From assembly GCA_900551435.1 (NCBI GenBank), contig URVW01000003.1, forward strand, positions 1 through 64,000: a stretch of 64,000 nt of DNA. The letters are read 5' to 3'. Position 1 is the stretch's first letter. Every line of letters starts with the position of its first letter. The translations under genes and the position numbers were made by a program. This DNA comes from an uncultured Faecalibacterium sp. GTDB lineage: Bacteria; Bacillota; Clostridia; Oscillospirales; Ruminococcaceae. This document shows, piece after piece, positions 49,897 through 60,332 of this stretch. The notes under the pieces were generated by a model. The model searched no databases. It was not told the DNA's origin and worked only from the letters and a program-made list of their open reading frames with translations.

Positions 49897-52800
49897 TTAT
49901 TCCGAGCGCAGAGCCTTGACAGGGTCCGACTTGGAAGCGCTCTTGGCGGGGATGAAGCCGCCGAGGATGGTCAGTACGGTGGCCAGAACGATCAGCACGA
50001 CGGCTGCGTTCAGCGGCAGACGGGCGACCACATTGGTCCCGTTGGAGATTTTCTGGATGAGCATGTTGCCGGGAATGAGCAGGATCTCGCTGAGGACAAT
50101 GCCCATCACGCCGGAGCACAGGCCGATGATGAAGGTCTCGGCGTTGAACACCTCGGAGATGTTCCGCTTGGATGCGCCAATGGCGCGCAGGATGCCGATC
50201 TCCTTGCGGCGCTCGAGAACGCTGATATAGGTGATGACGCCGATCATGATGGACGAAACGACCAGCGAGATGGAGACGAAGGCGACCAGCATGTTGGAGA
50301 TCATGTTGATGATCTCGGTCACGGAGGTCATCAGCGTGCCGACGACGTCAGTATACTGGATGACCTTGTCGTCTGCGCCCTGCGCCTTCATGTTGGCGTT
50401 GTAGGCGTCGAGCTTATCCACCACAGAGGACTTGTGGTCGAAGTCCAGCGGATAAATTTTGATCTGGCTGGGGTCGTCGAGGTCGGCATAGCCGAAGTTC
50501 TGCAGGTTGCTGTCATAGGTGGCGTTGGACGAGAGCATGGCGGATTTCATCAGGTCGGTCAGGTCGTCCTCGGTCATGTTGATTTGAATGGCTTTCTGGA
50601 AGGCGGCGGCGTCGATCTTGAGCGCGCTTTCCATCTGGCTGCCCAGCTGCGAGAAGCTCTGCTGCATCTGGCTCTGGATGTTCTGGCTCACCTGCGTCAT
50701 CATCTGGGTCATGGCCGTCTGCATGGCGCTGCCCAGCTGGGTCTGAAGCGCATCGGTGATCTGGGACGAATAGCTTTCCATCATGGTGGACATGGCGGTC
50801 TGCATCGCCTCGGAGAACTGGGCTTCCAGCGCATCCTGATCGAATAGCTCGCCCATGGCGTCGTTCATCAGGGTCTTGAAGGCGTCGCTCTTGAGGTATT
50901 CAGAGAAGCTGATCTTGTTCGGGTTCAGGATGCCGTTTCCGATGACATACTCCTTGTAACCCACAAGGACTTTCTGGGCCAGCTCCTGCATGGCATCTTC
51001 CGAGATGGAGAGGTCCATGTTCGCGAAAATGTCGGTCAGAGCGCTCATGTCCATGTCGGGCATCTCGGTCAAGTCCATATCCAGCTGGAAGCTGTCGGGG
51101 TCGAGCATCTGGCTGAAATCGACGGAGCCGTCGTTCAGGTCGAACGCGCCGCTCAGGTCGAAGTTCAGTTTGCTGGAATCGAACTGGAACGCGCTCTTGA
51201 GCATGTCAGTGTCGATGCTGAACAGCGAACTCATATCGAACGCAGAAGCATCTTCTGTGCCAAACGGTTCGCCGTTGAGGACGTTGGTGGCCGGGTCGGC
51301 CAGCTGATCCTTCACGAGCTGAGACTGTGCGGCTTCGTCGATGACGTGCTGGGTCAGGGAAGCAGGGTAGGCGATGCCGGAGGACAGCATGGAAGCCGAA
51401 GCGTCCTCTTTCGGCTGCACGACGCCCACAACGGTCAGCGTCTCGCTGGAAGCAACGAGGTCCTTCATGAAGTCCTTGTCGTCGGATTTATCGACCCATG
51501 TGTTGTGGTCGTCGTCGCGGAGATAGCGGTCGGTGCTGTTGACCAGCTTGAACTGGATGCCGATGAAGTCGTCATAGCGGTAAGTCTTGAAATCGCTGGG
51601 GACATCGACGTTCTGGTTCTGGGCGAACTGCTGGATCATCTTGTCCAGCTCGGCGTTGTCGCGCAGACCCAGCGCATACAGGGCGTAGTCGGTGATGGAG
51701 CCATCTGCACCGAGGACCGCCACACACTCGTTGTAGTTCTCTGGCCAGCGGCCGGCCTTGACCTCATACTGAGAGTCATACAGCTCCGCGCTTTCGGGCA
51801 GCTGATAGAACACGCTGGTGTTCATCATCGAGGACATCATGCTGTTGGTGGAGCTGGTGGAACTGATGCCCAGCGACGAGAGGGACGAATCCGGGTTGAC
51901 CTGACGGATGCTGCCGTCGTCGTCCTCGCGGTAGATCTGCGGCTGCACATTATAAGAATACTCGATGGAGGTGGCGTCGTCCGCGATGGTGCAGTCGTCG
52001 CTCTCGAGGTAGCTCTTGAGGGATTTCAGGTCGTTGGAGGTGATGCCTGCTACCATCTGGGTGATGAGCTGCCGCACCGGGACCATGCCCTCTTCGGTCG
52101 TGGTGGTGCTGCTGGAACTGGGCGCACCCGAGGTGAGCAGAGATGTCAGGTCCATGCCGCTGCTCAAAATCTGCAGCGGGTATTCAGATAGGGTGGATTT
52201 TTCGGTGTCGTCGATATACTGGTTGACGCCCGCCGACAGCGAGATGATGAGCGCGATGCCGATGATACCGATGGAACCGGCAAAGGCGGTGAGCAGGGTG
52301 CGGGCCTTTTTGGTCAGCAGGTTGTTGAAGCTCAGGCCCAGCGAGGTCAGTGGCGACATCGACGAGTGGCCCATGCTCTTGTGGACCGGCGGGGCCAGAT
52401 GGGCGGTGTCCGGCTCATAGGGGTCGGTGTCGGAGAGGATGACGCCGTCCTTCAGGTTGACGATGCGGGTCGCGTAGCGCTCGGCCAGTTCCGGGTTGTG
52501 GGTGACCATGACGACCAAGCGGTCTTTTGCAACGTCCTTGAGCAGCTCCATGACCTGAATGCTCGTCTCGCTGTCCAGTGCGCCGGTCGGCTCGTCGGCC
52601 AGCAGGATGTCCGGGTTGTTGACGAGAGCGCGGGCGATGGCGACGCGCTGCATCTGGCCGCCGGACATCTCGGTGGGGTGCTTGTGCAGCTGGTTGCCAA
52701 GGCCGACTTTCTGCAGCGCCTCGGTGGCGCGGCGGCGTCGCTCGGCCCCCGAAACGCCGGAGATGGTCAGCGCCAGTTCCACGTTGGCCAGAACGGTCTG

Positions 52801-53091
52801 GTGCGGGATGAGGTTGTAGCTCTGGAACACGAAGCCGATGGTGTGGTTGCGGTAGGAGTCCCAGTCGCGGTCGGTGTACTTTTTGGTCGAAATGCCGTTG
52901 ATGATCAGGTCGCCGCTGTCGTACCGGTCCAGACCGCCGATGATGTTCAGCAGGGTGGTCTTGCCGGAACCGCTGGGGCCGAGGATGGCAACGAATTCGT
53001 TGTCGCGGAGGTTCAGGCTGACCTTGTTCAGTGCGGTCTGGACAAGGTCGCCTGTTTTGTATTCCTTGTGAATCTTTTGGAGTTGGAGCAT
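49897..53091 (-). CDS. Fused ABC transporter ATPase/permease (MacB/FtsX type)
   Basis: 1064 residues from ATG 53091. Residues 1-230 are an ABC ATPase of the LolD/MacB class: Walker A LGPSGSGKTTLLNIIG, signature MSGGQMQRVAIARAL, Walker B ILLADEPTGALD. A first membrane helix lies near 265-285, then about 640 extracellular residues with a Met/Gln-rich helical part (about 745-840). Three FtsX-type helices close the protein (about 930-1060, ISLVVSSIMIGVITYISVLERRKEIGILRAIGASKRNI). Members use mechanotransmission for export or lipoprotein handling. Fusion on one chain is common in Clostridia. Confidence 0.9.
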   Translation of the reverse strand: MLQLQKIHKEYKTGDLVQTALNKVSLNLRDNEFVAILGPSGSGKTTLLNIIGGLDRYDSGDLIINGISTKKYTDRDWDSYRNHTIGFVFQSYNLIPHQTVLANVELALTISGVSGAERRRRATEALQKVGLGNQLHKHPTEMSGGQMQRVAIARALVNNPDILLADEPTGALDSETSIQVMELLKDVAKDRLVVMVTHNPELAERYATRIVNLKDGVILSDTDPYEPDTAHLAPPVHKSMGHSSMSPLTSLGLSFNNLLTKKARTLLTAFAGSIGIIGIALIISLSAGVNQYIDDTEKSTLSEYPLQILSSGMDLTSLLTSGAPSSSSTTTTEEGMVPVRQLITQMVAGITSNDLKSLKSYLESDDCTIADDATSIEYSYNVQPQIYREDDDGSIRQVNPDSSLSSLGISSTSSTNSMMSSMMNTSVFYQLPESAELYDSQYEVKAGRWPENYNECVAVLGADGSITDYALYALGLRDNAELDKMIQQFAQNQNVDVPSDFKTYRYDDFIGIQFKLVNSTDRYLRDDDHNTWVDKSDDKDFMKDLVASSETLTVVGVVQPKEDASASMLSSGIAYPASLTQHVIDEAAQSQLVKDQLADPATNVLNGEPFGTEDASAFDMSSLFSIDTDMLKSAFQFDSSKLNFDLSGAFDLNDGSVDFSQMLDPDSFQLDMDLTEMPDMDMSALTDIFANMDLSISEDAMQELAQKVLVGYKEYVIGNGILNPNKISFSEYLKSDAFKTLMNDAMGELFDQDALEAQFSEAMQTAMSTMMESYSSQITDALQTQLGSAMQTAMTQMMTQVSQNIQSQMQQSFSQLGSQMESALKIDAAAFQKAIQINMTEDDLTDLMKSAMLSSNATYDSNLQNFGYADLDDPSQIKIYPLDFDHKSSVVDKLDAYNANMKAQGADDKVIQYTDVVGTLMTSVTEIINMISNMLVAFVSISLVVSSIMIGVITYISVLERRKEIGILRAIGASKRNISEVFNAETFIIGLCSGVMGIVLSEILLIPGNMLIQKISNGTNVVARLPLNAAVVLIVLATVLTILGGFIPAKSASKSDPVKALRSE

Positions 53092-53445
53092 GAGGAGATC
53101 TGCCTTTCTGAAAAAACGCGCCGTGCGTGTCCGGCGGCAAAATAAAGCTAACAATTTATTCTATCAGATGAATATGAACAAACCATGGATTTTTGTCGGT
53201 TTCAAGGCAAAAAAGGCGGGCAGAAAGGGCAAAGATCCGGCTGTGGAATCAGAAAAACCTTCCTCTTGCAATTATGTGCAGGAGGTGGTATTCTTAAACT
53301 GCTGGCATAAAAAGCTTCCTTTTTGTGTGAAAAGAGAGAAAAATGCGGCAAAAAGCATCGAAATGGTGTGTTTTGCGATGAAAAGTGACGCTTTTTAGGG
53401 GATTGAATTGTTCCTTCCTGCTCTATAAAATAAGGAATGTAACGT

Positions 53446-53463
53446 GGTGCACCAGAGTGCACC
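53446..53463. promoter_or_regulatory. Perfect palindrome near the start of the Spo0A-like operon
   Basis: GGTGCAC-CAGA-GTGCACC, 26 bp before the first gene and just after an AT-rich promoter-like stretch (TATAAAATAAGG near 53425). It could be an operator or a leader hairpin. The rest of 53092-53445 shows no gene. Confidence 0.4.
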
Positions 53464-53488
53464 GGATAGAGGTAAGGAGGAATTTTTT

Positions 53489-53785
53489 ATGGAACGCGCG
53501 TACGCCCCGCTGGAGTGTCAGTTTTCGTCGATCGAGGGCTACCAAGATGCTTACACCCTGATCTACGCGCTGGATGCGGATACGGAAAATGGCTGCTGCC
53601 TGACCTTGAGCCGGACCGGCGCTCAGGCACGGAGGGAGAGTATGGCTGTTCCGCTGTGCCCGGACGAAGGATATCGGCTGCTGCGGTATCTGTGCGAGAA
53701 TGTCGTACAGCCGGAGCTGTGGAAGGACGTCATTGCGGATTGTCTTTCGGCGGCATCGACGGAGAGAGGAGGCAGCCGGGGGTGA
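53489..53785 (+). CDS. Small protein heading a regulatory operon (DUF6514-like)
   Basis: 98 residues from ATG 53489, behind AAGGAGG. The sequence (FSSIEGYQDAYTLIYALDADTENGCCLTLSRTG) suggests an alpha/beta sandwich without membrane segments. It resembles the DUF6514 family of Oscillospiraceae; function unknown. Its end overlaps the Spo0A-like gene by four bases, implying linked expression. Confidence 0.6.
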   Translation: MERAYAPLECQFSSIEGYQDAYTLIYALDADTENGCCLTLSRTGAQARRESMAVPLCPDEGYRLLRYLCENVVQPELWKDVIADCLSAASTERGGSRG

Positions 53786-54522
53786 GCCATGAGCGGGAAA
53801 CAGAGGGTCTGCGCGTCGCGCTGCTGAGCTACGATGAACGGGAGCTTCGGGTGCGGAAACACTATCTGGAAGAACAAAGCCCGGCCATCTCGTGCACCTG
53901 TTTCCAGAGCGGCGAGCCGGTGTTACAGGCGTTGTGGCAGAAAAAATGCTTCGATGTTCTGGTGCTGGGCAGCCAGCTGGAAGATATGGACAGCATCGAG
54001 TTCATCGAAAAGCTGAACCGTCTGCCCAGCCATCCGCCGCTTCTGCTGCAGGGCGACGGCTGGTACGACGAGCAGACAGCGGCCTGTCTGAATCCGAGCG
54101 GAAAATTTTATCATGTGGAGCGTGACCGCTTGCAGGACCTGATGCGGGGGCTTTGGGGCGTTCCCGGGCGGAGTTCGGCGCGGATCGAGCGCTTCTGCAA
54201 TTACATCTATGACCAGTGGGAAGTCCAGCAGCCGGACATCAACTGCAGTTATCTGACGATGACGGTGCAGATCGTCTGCGCTTCCACCGGAAAGCTCGCC
54301 CTCCGCAAGGAGATCTTGCAGAGTGTTGCCGAGGAATATCAGGTCACCGTGGCGGCTGTGGACAGCGGTCTGCGCCGCCTGATCGACAATTTGGAGCACC
54401 GGAAGCCGGAGGGCTGGCTCCGCTTCAAAAAGGAGAACGGCCTTCAGGACGTGAAGGTCACCACCGGAAAACTCGTCTACGCCCTGCGGCAGAGCGTGCG
54501 GCGGCGGGGCATCATTTCCTAA
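53782..54522 (+). CDS. Spo0A-like regulator with degenerate receiver domain
   Basis: 246 residues from GTG 53782, with GGAGG ten bases before. Residues 10-125 fold like a CheY receiver but lack its key residues: the acidic pocket reads LLSYDER, the phosphoacceptor position reads VLVLGSQLEDMD (Gly instead of Asp), and the conserved Lys is absent. Residues 140-246 resemble the Spo0A C-terminal DNA-binding domain (SYLTMTVQIVCASTGKLALRKEILQSVAEEYQVTVAAVDSGLRRLI). It is thus probably a phosphorylation-independent regulator. Followed by a kinase-like gene. Confidence 0.75.
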   Translation: MSHERETEGLRVALLSYDERELRVRKHYLEEQSPAISCTCFQSGEPVLQALWQKKCFDVLVLGSQLEDMDSIEFIEKLNRLPSHPPLLLQGDGWYDEQTAACLNPSGKFYHVERDRLQDLMRGLWGVPGRSSARIERFCNYIYDQWEVQQPDINCSYLTMTVQIVCASTGKLALRKEILQSVAEEYQVTVAAVDSGLRRLIDNLEHRKPEGWLRFKKENGLQDVKVTTGKLVYALRQSVRRRGIIS

Positions 54523-54552
54523 CAGGAGCCATCGGGAAAGGGGGCATCTGAC

Positions 54553-55356
54553 ATGAGCGAGGTCCAGAACGAAAAAGACGCGGCTGAATTTCCGAAAAAG
54601 CAGCTGGAATCGGTCTTTCTGCATTCTCTGCGCCTGATGGATCAAGACCGCGAATATTTACAGATGCACCTGAAAAAGGTCAGCGACGAGCGCACCGAAG
54701 CGGCGTTCTCGGATATGGAGCTGGAATCGGCACGGCTGGAACGCACCATCCGGGAGCTGATGGAGCTGAGCGCCCCCGAGGAAGCGCTGAAAAAACGGCC
54801 GGTGGACCTGTGCGGGATTCTGGCCGAATTGGAACGGATGGCCCCGGAAATTCAGCGGCAGAATGGGACCGCTCTCCAAGTGGACCGCGGAGGGATGGAC
54901 CAGTGCCTTGTGTGGGCTGACCGCGAAAAAGCCGAGCAGCTGTGCTTCCATCTGTTGTCCAACGCTCTGCGGGCTGTGTCTCCCGGCGGGACGGTCTGGG
55001 TCCATCTGCGCCGGACCGAACAGAACTTTGCACTGACCATCGAGGACGACGGCTGCGGTCTGCCGGAGGGTGAGAGCTGGCTGGAGAACCGCCGCCGCTT
55101 TCTGGGCGGTGCACGGGCGGGACTGCCGCTCTGCCGGAAATACTGCCGCCAGCTGGGCTGGACATTGGAACTTTCGAACCGAGCGGCTGGCGGGGCTTGC
55201 GCGGCGCTGACCATCCCGCTGCCGGCCCGCGCTTTTCCCATCGAGCCAGTGGTGGAGTTCCGCTCGGAGATGGAAGGACCTGTCTCCACGCCCCTGCAGC
55301 GCCAGCTGCGCCGGGAACTGTATCTTCTGATGACACGGAGGAGTGGGGCGCGTTGA
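54553..55356 (+). CDS. Soluble sensor-kinase-like protein (HATPase)
   Basis: 267 residues. GHKL ATPase motifs: N box FHLLSNALRAVSPGG, G1 box TIEDDGCGLPEG, G2-like GGARAGLPLCRKYCRQLG. The upstream part is a helical dimerisation region (QMHLKKVSDERTEAAFSDMELESARLERTIRELMEL) without an obvious phosphorylatable His box. No membrane segment. Next to a receiver that cannot accept phosphate, it may act through binding rather than phosphotransfer. The tail is a 45-residue basic extension. Confidence 0.75.
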   Translation: MSEVQNEKDAAEFPKKQLESVFLHSLRLMDQDREYLQMHLKKVSDERTEAAFSDMELESARLERTIRELMELSAPEEALKKRPVDLCGILAELERMAPEIQRQNGTALQVDRGGMDQCLVWADREKAEQLCFHLLSNALRAVSPGGTVWVHLRRTEQNFALTIEDDGCGLPEGESWLENRRRFLGGARAGLPLCRKYCRQLGWTLELSNRAAGGACAALTIPLPARAFPIEPVVEFRSEMEGPVSTPLQRQLRRELYLLMTRRSGAR

Positions 55357-55374
55357 AGAGCGCTGTTACACAGC

Positions 55375-55677
55375 GAACCTCTCAGTCACCTTCGGTGACA
55401 GCTCCCCTAAGTAGGGGAGCCACTGGCGTACCGGTTTTGGTCCTGCTAGATGAATTGAGTTTCTCGAAACTGTAAACGGAAGTGCTCCGCTGCCTAGGGC
55501 AACGGCATCGAAACAACGCTCTAACCAAGGGCATTCGTACAGATGCTGTCGACCGAGACAGCAGGGCACTCTTTTTTGCGCAAGATAAAACTTCAGGTGT
55601 CCAGCAGGGGTTGCCCGACCTGCCAATGGCTCCCCTGATAGGGGAGCTGGCATTGCGAAGCAATGACTGAGAGGTTC
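55375..55677. repeat. MITE-like element with long terminal inverted repeats
   Basis: Left end (55375-55427) and right end (55622-55677) are inverted copies of about 55 bp: both read GAACCTCTCAGTCA from the outside, then a small hairpin, then CAGCTCCCCT...AGGGGAGCCA. The 190-bp interior carries no convincing gene but several further short inverted repeats. Structure-rich, gene-free elements of this shape are dispersed in Faecalibacterium-type genomes. Confidence 0.7.
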
Positions 55678-55966
55678 TTCCCCGCAACAGCGTCACAAAA
55701 AGTAAAGATTCTTAGCCAATCTGCCGGAAAATCCGGCCCAAAGTTCCGCGAAATTCACAAAATGTTTAACTTTCTGAGCGGAAAATACTATTTTTTGCGT
55801 GTAAAATAAGGAATGCAGATTGATTGTTCGTGCAATTTTGAGTATAATACATCTGTATGCGAGTTGCATGAATAATTCGCTAACGAACTAATTTTTGGCA
55901 AAGATTTTGCAAGGATTTTTGCCCGAAGAATGTCTGAAAAACGTCCTTCAGGGAGGAAAAAGAAAC

Positions 55967-58894
55967 GTGAGAGTAGGTCTTGACATCGGCAGTACCACCA
56001 TCAAATGCGTGGTGCTGGATGAACACGATGCACTTGTATATTCGACATATGAACGTCATTACAGTCATATTCTGGAAAAGGCACAGGAGCTTCTGCGCCG
56101 CATCGATGCAGAGCAGCTGAAGGGTCAGAAAGCGCTGCTCAGCATCTCCGGTTCGGCGGGCATGGGTCTGGCCGACAGCTGCGGCGTGCCCTTTGTGCAG
56201 GAGGTATTTTCCACCCGCGTGGCCGTCAAGCGGTTCATGCCGGAGACCGACTGCGTGATCGAGCTGGGCGGCGAGGATGCCAAGATCCTCTTCCTGACCA
56301 ATGGCACGGAAGTCCGGATGAACGGCAGCTGCGCCGGTGGCACGGGCGCCTTCATCGACCAGATGGCCACCCTGCTGAAGATGAGCGCCGACGAGATGAA
56401 CAAAGCGGCCGAACAGGCACAGCGCACCTACACCATCGCGTCCCGCTGCGGCGTGTTCGCCAAGAGCGACGTGCAGCCGCTCATCAATCAGGGCGCGCGC
56501 ACCGAGGATATCGCCGCCAGCATTTATAAGGCCGTGGTCAACCAGACCATCGCTGGTCTGGCACAGGGACGCCCCATCAAGGGCAACATCCTGTATCTGG
56601 GCGGCCCGCTGACCTTCAGCACCGTTCTGCGCAAGAGCTTTGACGAAGCCCTGAACGTGACCGGGACCTGCCCCGAAAACAGCTTGCTCTATGTCGCGCT
56701 GGGCGCGGCCCTCTATGCCGACAAGGAGTTCGAGCTGTCGGACGTGGCCGCAGCGCTGGATGAATATTCCGCGACCGCGACCTACGCCAGCGAGCCGCCG
56801 CTCTTCGCCAATAAGGAAGAGTACGAGGCGTTCCATGCCCGCCATATATCCCACAGCGTCCCGCGCGTGCCCTTCAGCGCACAGTGCGGCCCGGTACATA
56901 TCGGCATCGACTCCGGCTCTACCACCGTCAAGCTGGTGGTCGTGGACGAGAAGAGCCAGATCCTCTATACCAACTATCAGCCGAACCTCGGCAACCCGCT
57001 GCCCCTCATCAAGGAACAGCTCATCAAAATCTATCAGGAGCATCCGGACCTGCAGGTGGCCAGTGTGACCACCACCGGCTACGGCGAAGAGCTGGTCAAG
57101 AATGCGTTCCGCTGCGATTACGGTCTGGTGGAAACGGTGGCGCACTTCACCGCCGCCAAATACTTCATGCCGGACGTCGATTTCATCATCGACATCGGCG
57201 GTCAGGATATGAAGTGCTTCAAGATCGAGGATGGAGCCATCAGTAACATCTTCCTGAACGAAGCCTGTTCTTCCGGCTGCGGCAGCTTTTTGCAGACCTT
57301 CGCACAGGCGCTGGGCTATGATGTCAAGGAGTTTGCCGCGCTGGGCCTGTTTGCAGACCGCCCCGTGGATCTGGGCAGCCGCTGCACCGTCTTTATGAAC
57401 AGCTCGGTCAAACAGGCACAGAAGGATGGTGCGTCCATCCAGAACATCTCCGCCGGTCTGTCCATCAGCGTCGTCAAGAACGCGCTGTATAAGGTCATCC
57501 GTGCGTCCAGCCCCGAAGAGCTGGGCCGCAAGATCGTCGTGCAGGGCGGCACGTTCTACAACGAAGCTGTCCTCCGCGCCTTCGAAAAGGAAATGGGCGT
57601 CGAGGTCATCCGCCCCGACATCGCGGGCCTGATGGGCGCCTACGGTGCGGCCCTGCATGGTCTGCGCCAGAGCCGCAAGAGCGGCAAGGCCGTCTCTTCG
57701 ATGATGAGTCTGGCCGAGCTGGAAAGTTTCGATCAGAAAGTCGTCAGCGTCAAGTGCGGCGGCTGCGGCAACCATTGCCAGCTGACCGTGAACACCTTCG
57801 CCGACGGACGCAAGTTCATCTCCGGCAACCGCTGCGATAAGCCCGTGACCGGCAAGAGCGAGGACAACAGCCTGAACCTCTATGCCTACAAGCAGCAGCT
57901 GCTGGCGGGCTACAAGCCGGTTCCCGGCAAGCGCGGCTCCATCGGCATCCCGCTCTGCCTGAACATGTACGAGATGCTGCCGTTCTGGTACACCTTCTGG
58001 ACCAAGCTGGGCTTTGCGGTCCACACCAGCCCGGTGTCCAGCCGCGGCCTGTATCTGGCCGGTCAGGCGACCATCCCCAGCGATACGGCTTGCTTCCCGG
58101 CCAAGCTCAGCCATGGCCACATCAAGGCCCTGAGCCAGATGCAGCTGGATGCCATCTTCTACCCCTGCCTGACCTATAACTTCGACGAGGGCTTGGGCGA
58201 CAACCACTATAACTGCCCGGTCGTGGCTTATTATCCTGAAGTTTTGGCCGGCAACTGCCCGGAGCTGGAAGGCAAGAAGTTCATCTACGATTATGTGGGC
58301 ATTCATCGCCCGAAGGATTTCGTGCATAAAATGGCCAAGGAAGTGCTGCCCCGCTACTTCGGCGGCATCTCCGAGAAGGAAGTGCAGGCCGCTGCCGATG
58401 CAGCCTATGCCGAGCACGAAGCCCACATGGCGCAGATTCGGGTCAAGGGCAGCGAGATCATCGATGAGGCACGCCGTCAGGGCAAGCGCATCATCGTGCT
58501 GGCGGGCCGTCCGTATCATGTGGACCCCGAAATCAACCACGGCATCGACCACCTCATCACCCGCCACGGCGCGGCAGTCGTCACCGAGGACAGCATCTCC
58601 AACCGCGTGGAGAAGTTCCCCACCAGCGTCCTGAACCAGTGGACTTATCACAGCCGCCTGTATGCCGCGGCCAAATACTGCACCACCCAGAAGGATATGG
58701 ACCTTGTTCAGCTCGTCTCCTTCGGCTGCGGCGTCGATGCCATCACCACCGACGAGACCCGCGAGATCCTGCAGGAGGGTGGCAAGCTGTACACCCAGCT
58801 CAAGATCGACGAGATCACCAACCTTGGTGCGGTGAACATCCGTCTGCGCAGCCTGTTTGCTGCGCTGGACGAGCGTGATGAAGATAAAAAATAA
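55967..58894 (+). CDS. 2-hydroxyacyl-CoA dehydratase activase, two-domain
   Basis: 975 residues from GTG 55967 (GGGAGGAA upstream). Two BadF/BcrA-type ATPase domains: one from residue 1 (VGLDIGSTTIKCVVLDE, with NGSCAGGTGAFIDQMATLL) and one from about 310 (IGIDSGSTTVKLVVVDE, with ACSSGCGSFLQTFAQALG). From about 590 comes the DUF2229-like region (VKCGGCGNHCQLTVNTFADG). The protein uses ATP and iron-sulfur clusters to inject electrons into a dehydratase. In many Clostridia it is one chain with the next gene's product; here they are separate. Confidence 0.88.
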   Translation: MRVGLDIGSTTIKCVVLDEHDALVYSTYERHYSHILEKAQELLRRIDAEQLKGQKALLSISGSAGMGLADSCGVPFVQEVFSTRVAVKRFMPETDCVIELGGEDAKILFLTNGTEVRMNGSCAGGTGAFIDQMATLLKMSADEMNKAAEQAQRTYTIASRCGVFAKSDVQPLINQGARTEDIAASIYKAVVNQTIAGLAQGRPIKGNILYLGGPLTFSTVLRKSFDEALNVTGTCPENSLLYVALGAALYADKEFELSDVAAALDEYSATATYASEPPLFANKEEYEAFHARHISHSVPRVPFSAQCGPVHIGIDSGSTTVKLVVVDEKSQILYTNYQPNLGNPLPLIKEQLIKIYQEHPDLQVASVTTTGYGEELVKNAFRCDYGLVETVAHFTAAKYFMPDVDFIIDIGGQDMKCFKIEDGAISNIFLNEACSSGCGSFLQTFAQALGYDVKEFAALGLFADRPVDLGSRCTVFMNSSVKQAQKDGASIQNISAGLSISVVKNALYKVIRASSPEELGRKIVVQGGTFYNEAVLRAFEKEMGVEVIRPDIAGLMGAYGAALHGLRQSRKSGKAVSSMMSLAELESFDQKVVSVKCGGCGNHCQLTVNTFADGRKFISGNRCDKPVTGKSEDNSLNLYAYKQQLLAGYKPVPGKRGSIGIPLCLNMYEMLPFWYTFWTKLGFAVHTSPVSSRGLYLAGQATIPSDTACFPAKLSHGHIKALSQMQLDAIFYPCLTYNFDEGLGDNHYNCPVVAYYPEVLAGNCPELEGKKFIYDYVGIHRPKDFVHKMAKEVLPRYFGGISEKEVQAAADAAYAEHEAHMAQIRVKGSEIIDEARRQGKRIIVLAGRPYHVDPEINHGIDHLITRHGAAVVTEDSISNRVEKFPTSVLNQWTYHSRLYAAAKYCTTQKDMDLVQLVSFGCGVDAITTDETREILQEGGKLYTQLKIDEITNLGAVNIRLRSLFAALDERDEDKK

Positions 58895-58920
58895 TCCGTT
58901 CTATCACATAGGAGGAACCT

Positions 58921-60240
<1,320 letters not shown>

Positions 60241-60263
60241 TTTCTCTCTCAAAACGCAAACGA

Positions 60264-60304
60264 AAAGGCCCTGCGCAGACCAGAACGGTTTGCACAGGGC
60301 CTTT
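60264..60304. terminator. Bidirectional terminator
   Basis: AAAGGCCCTG and CAGGGCCTTT arms with T residues on both sides, between the dehydratase gene and the convergent phosphofructokinase gene. Confidence 0.8.
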
Positions 60305-60332
60305 GGTTATGCCTTTGGAAACAGAAGAGAAA

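Noticed and set aside
53090..53398. 102-codon plus-strand frame in the ABC/Spo0A-like intergenic region
   Set aside because: No ribosome-binding site, Lys-rich from AT-rich DNA, and it covers the divergent promoter space.
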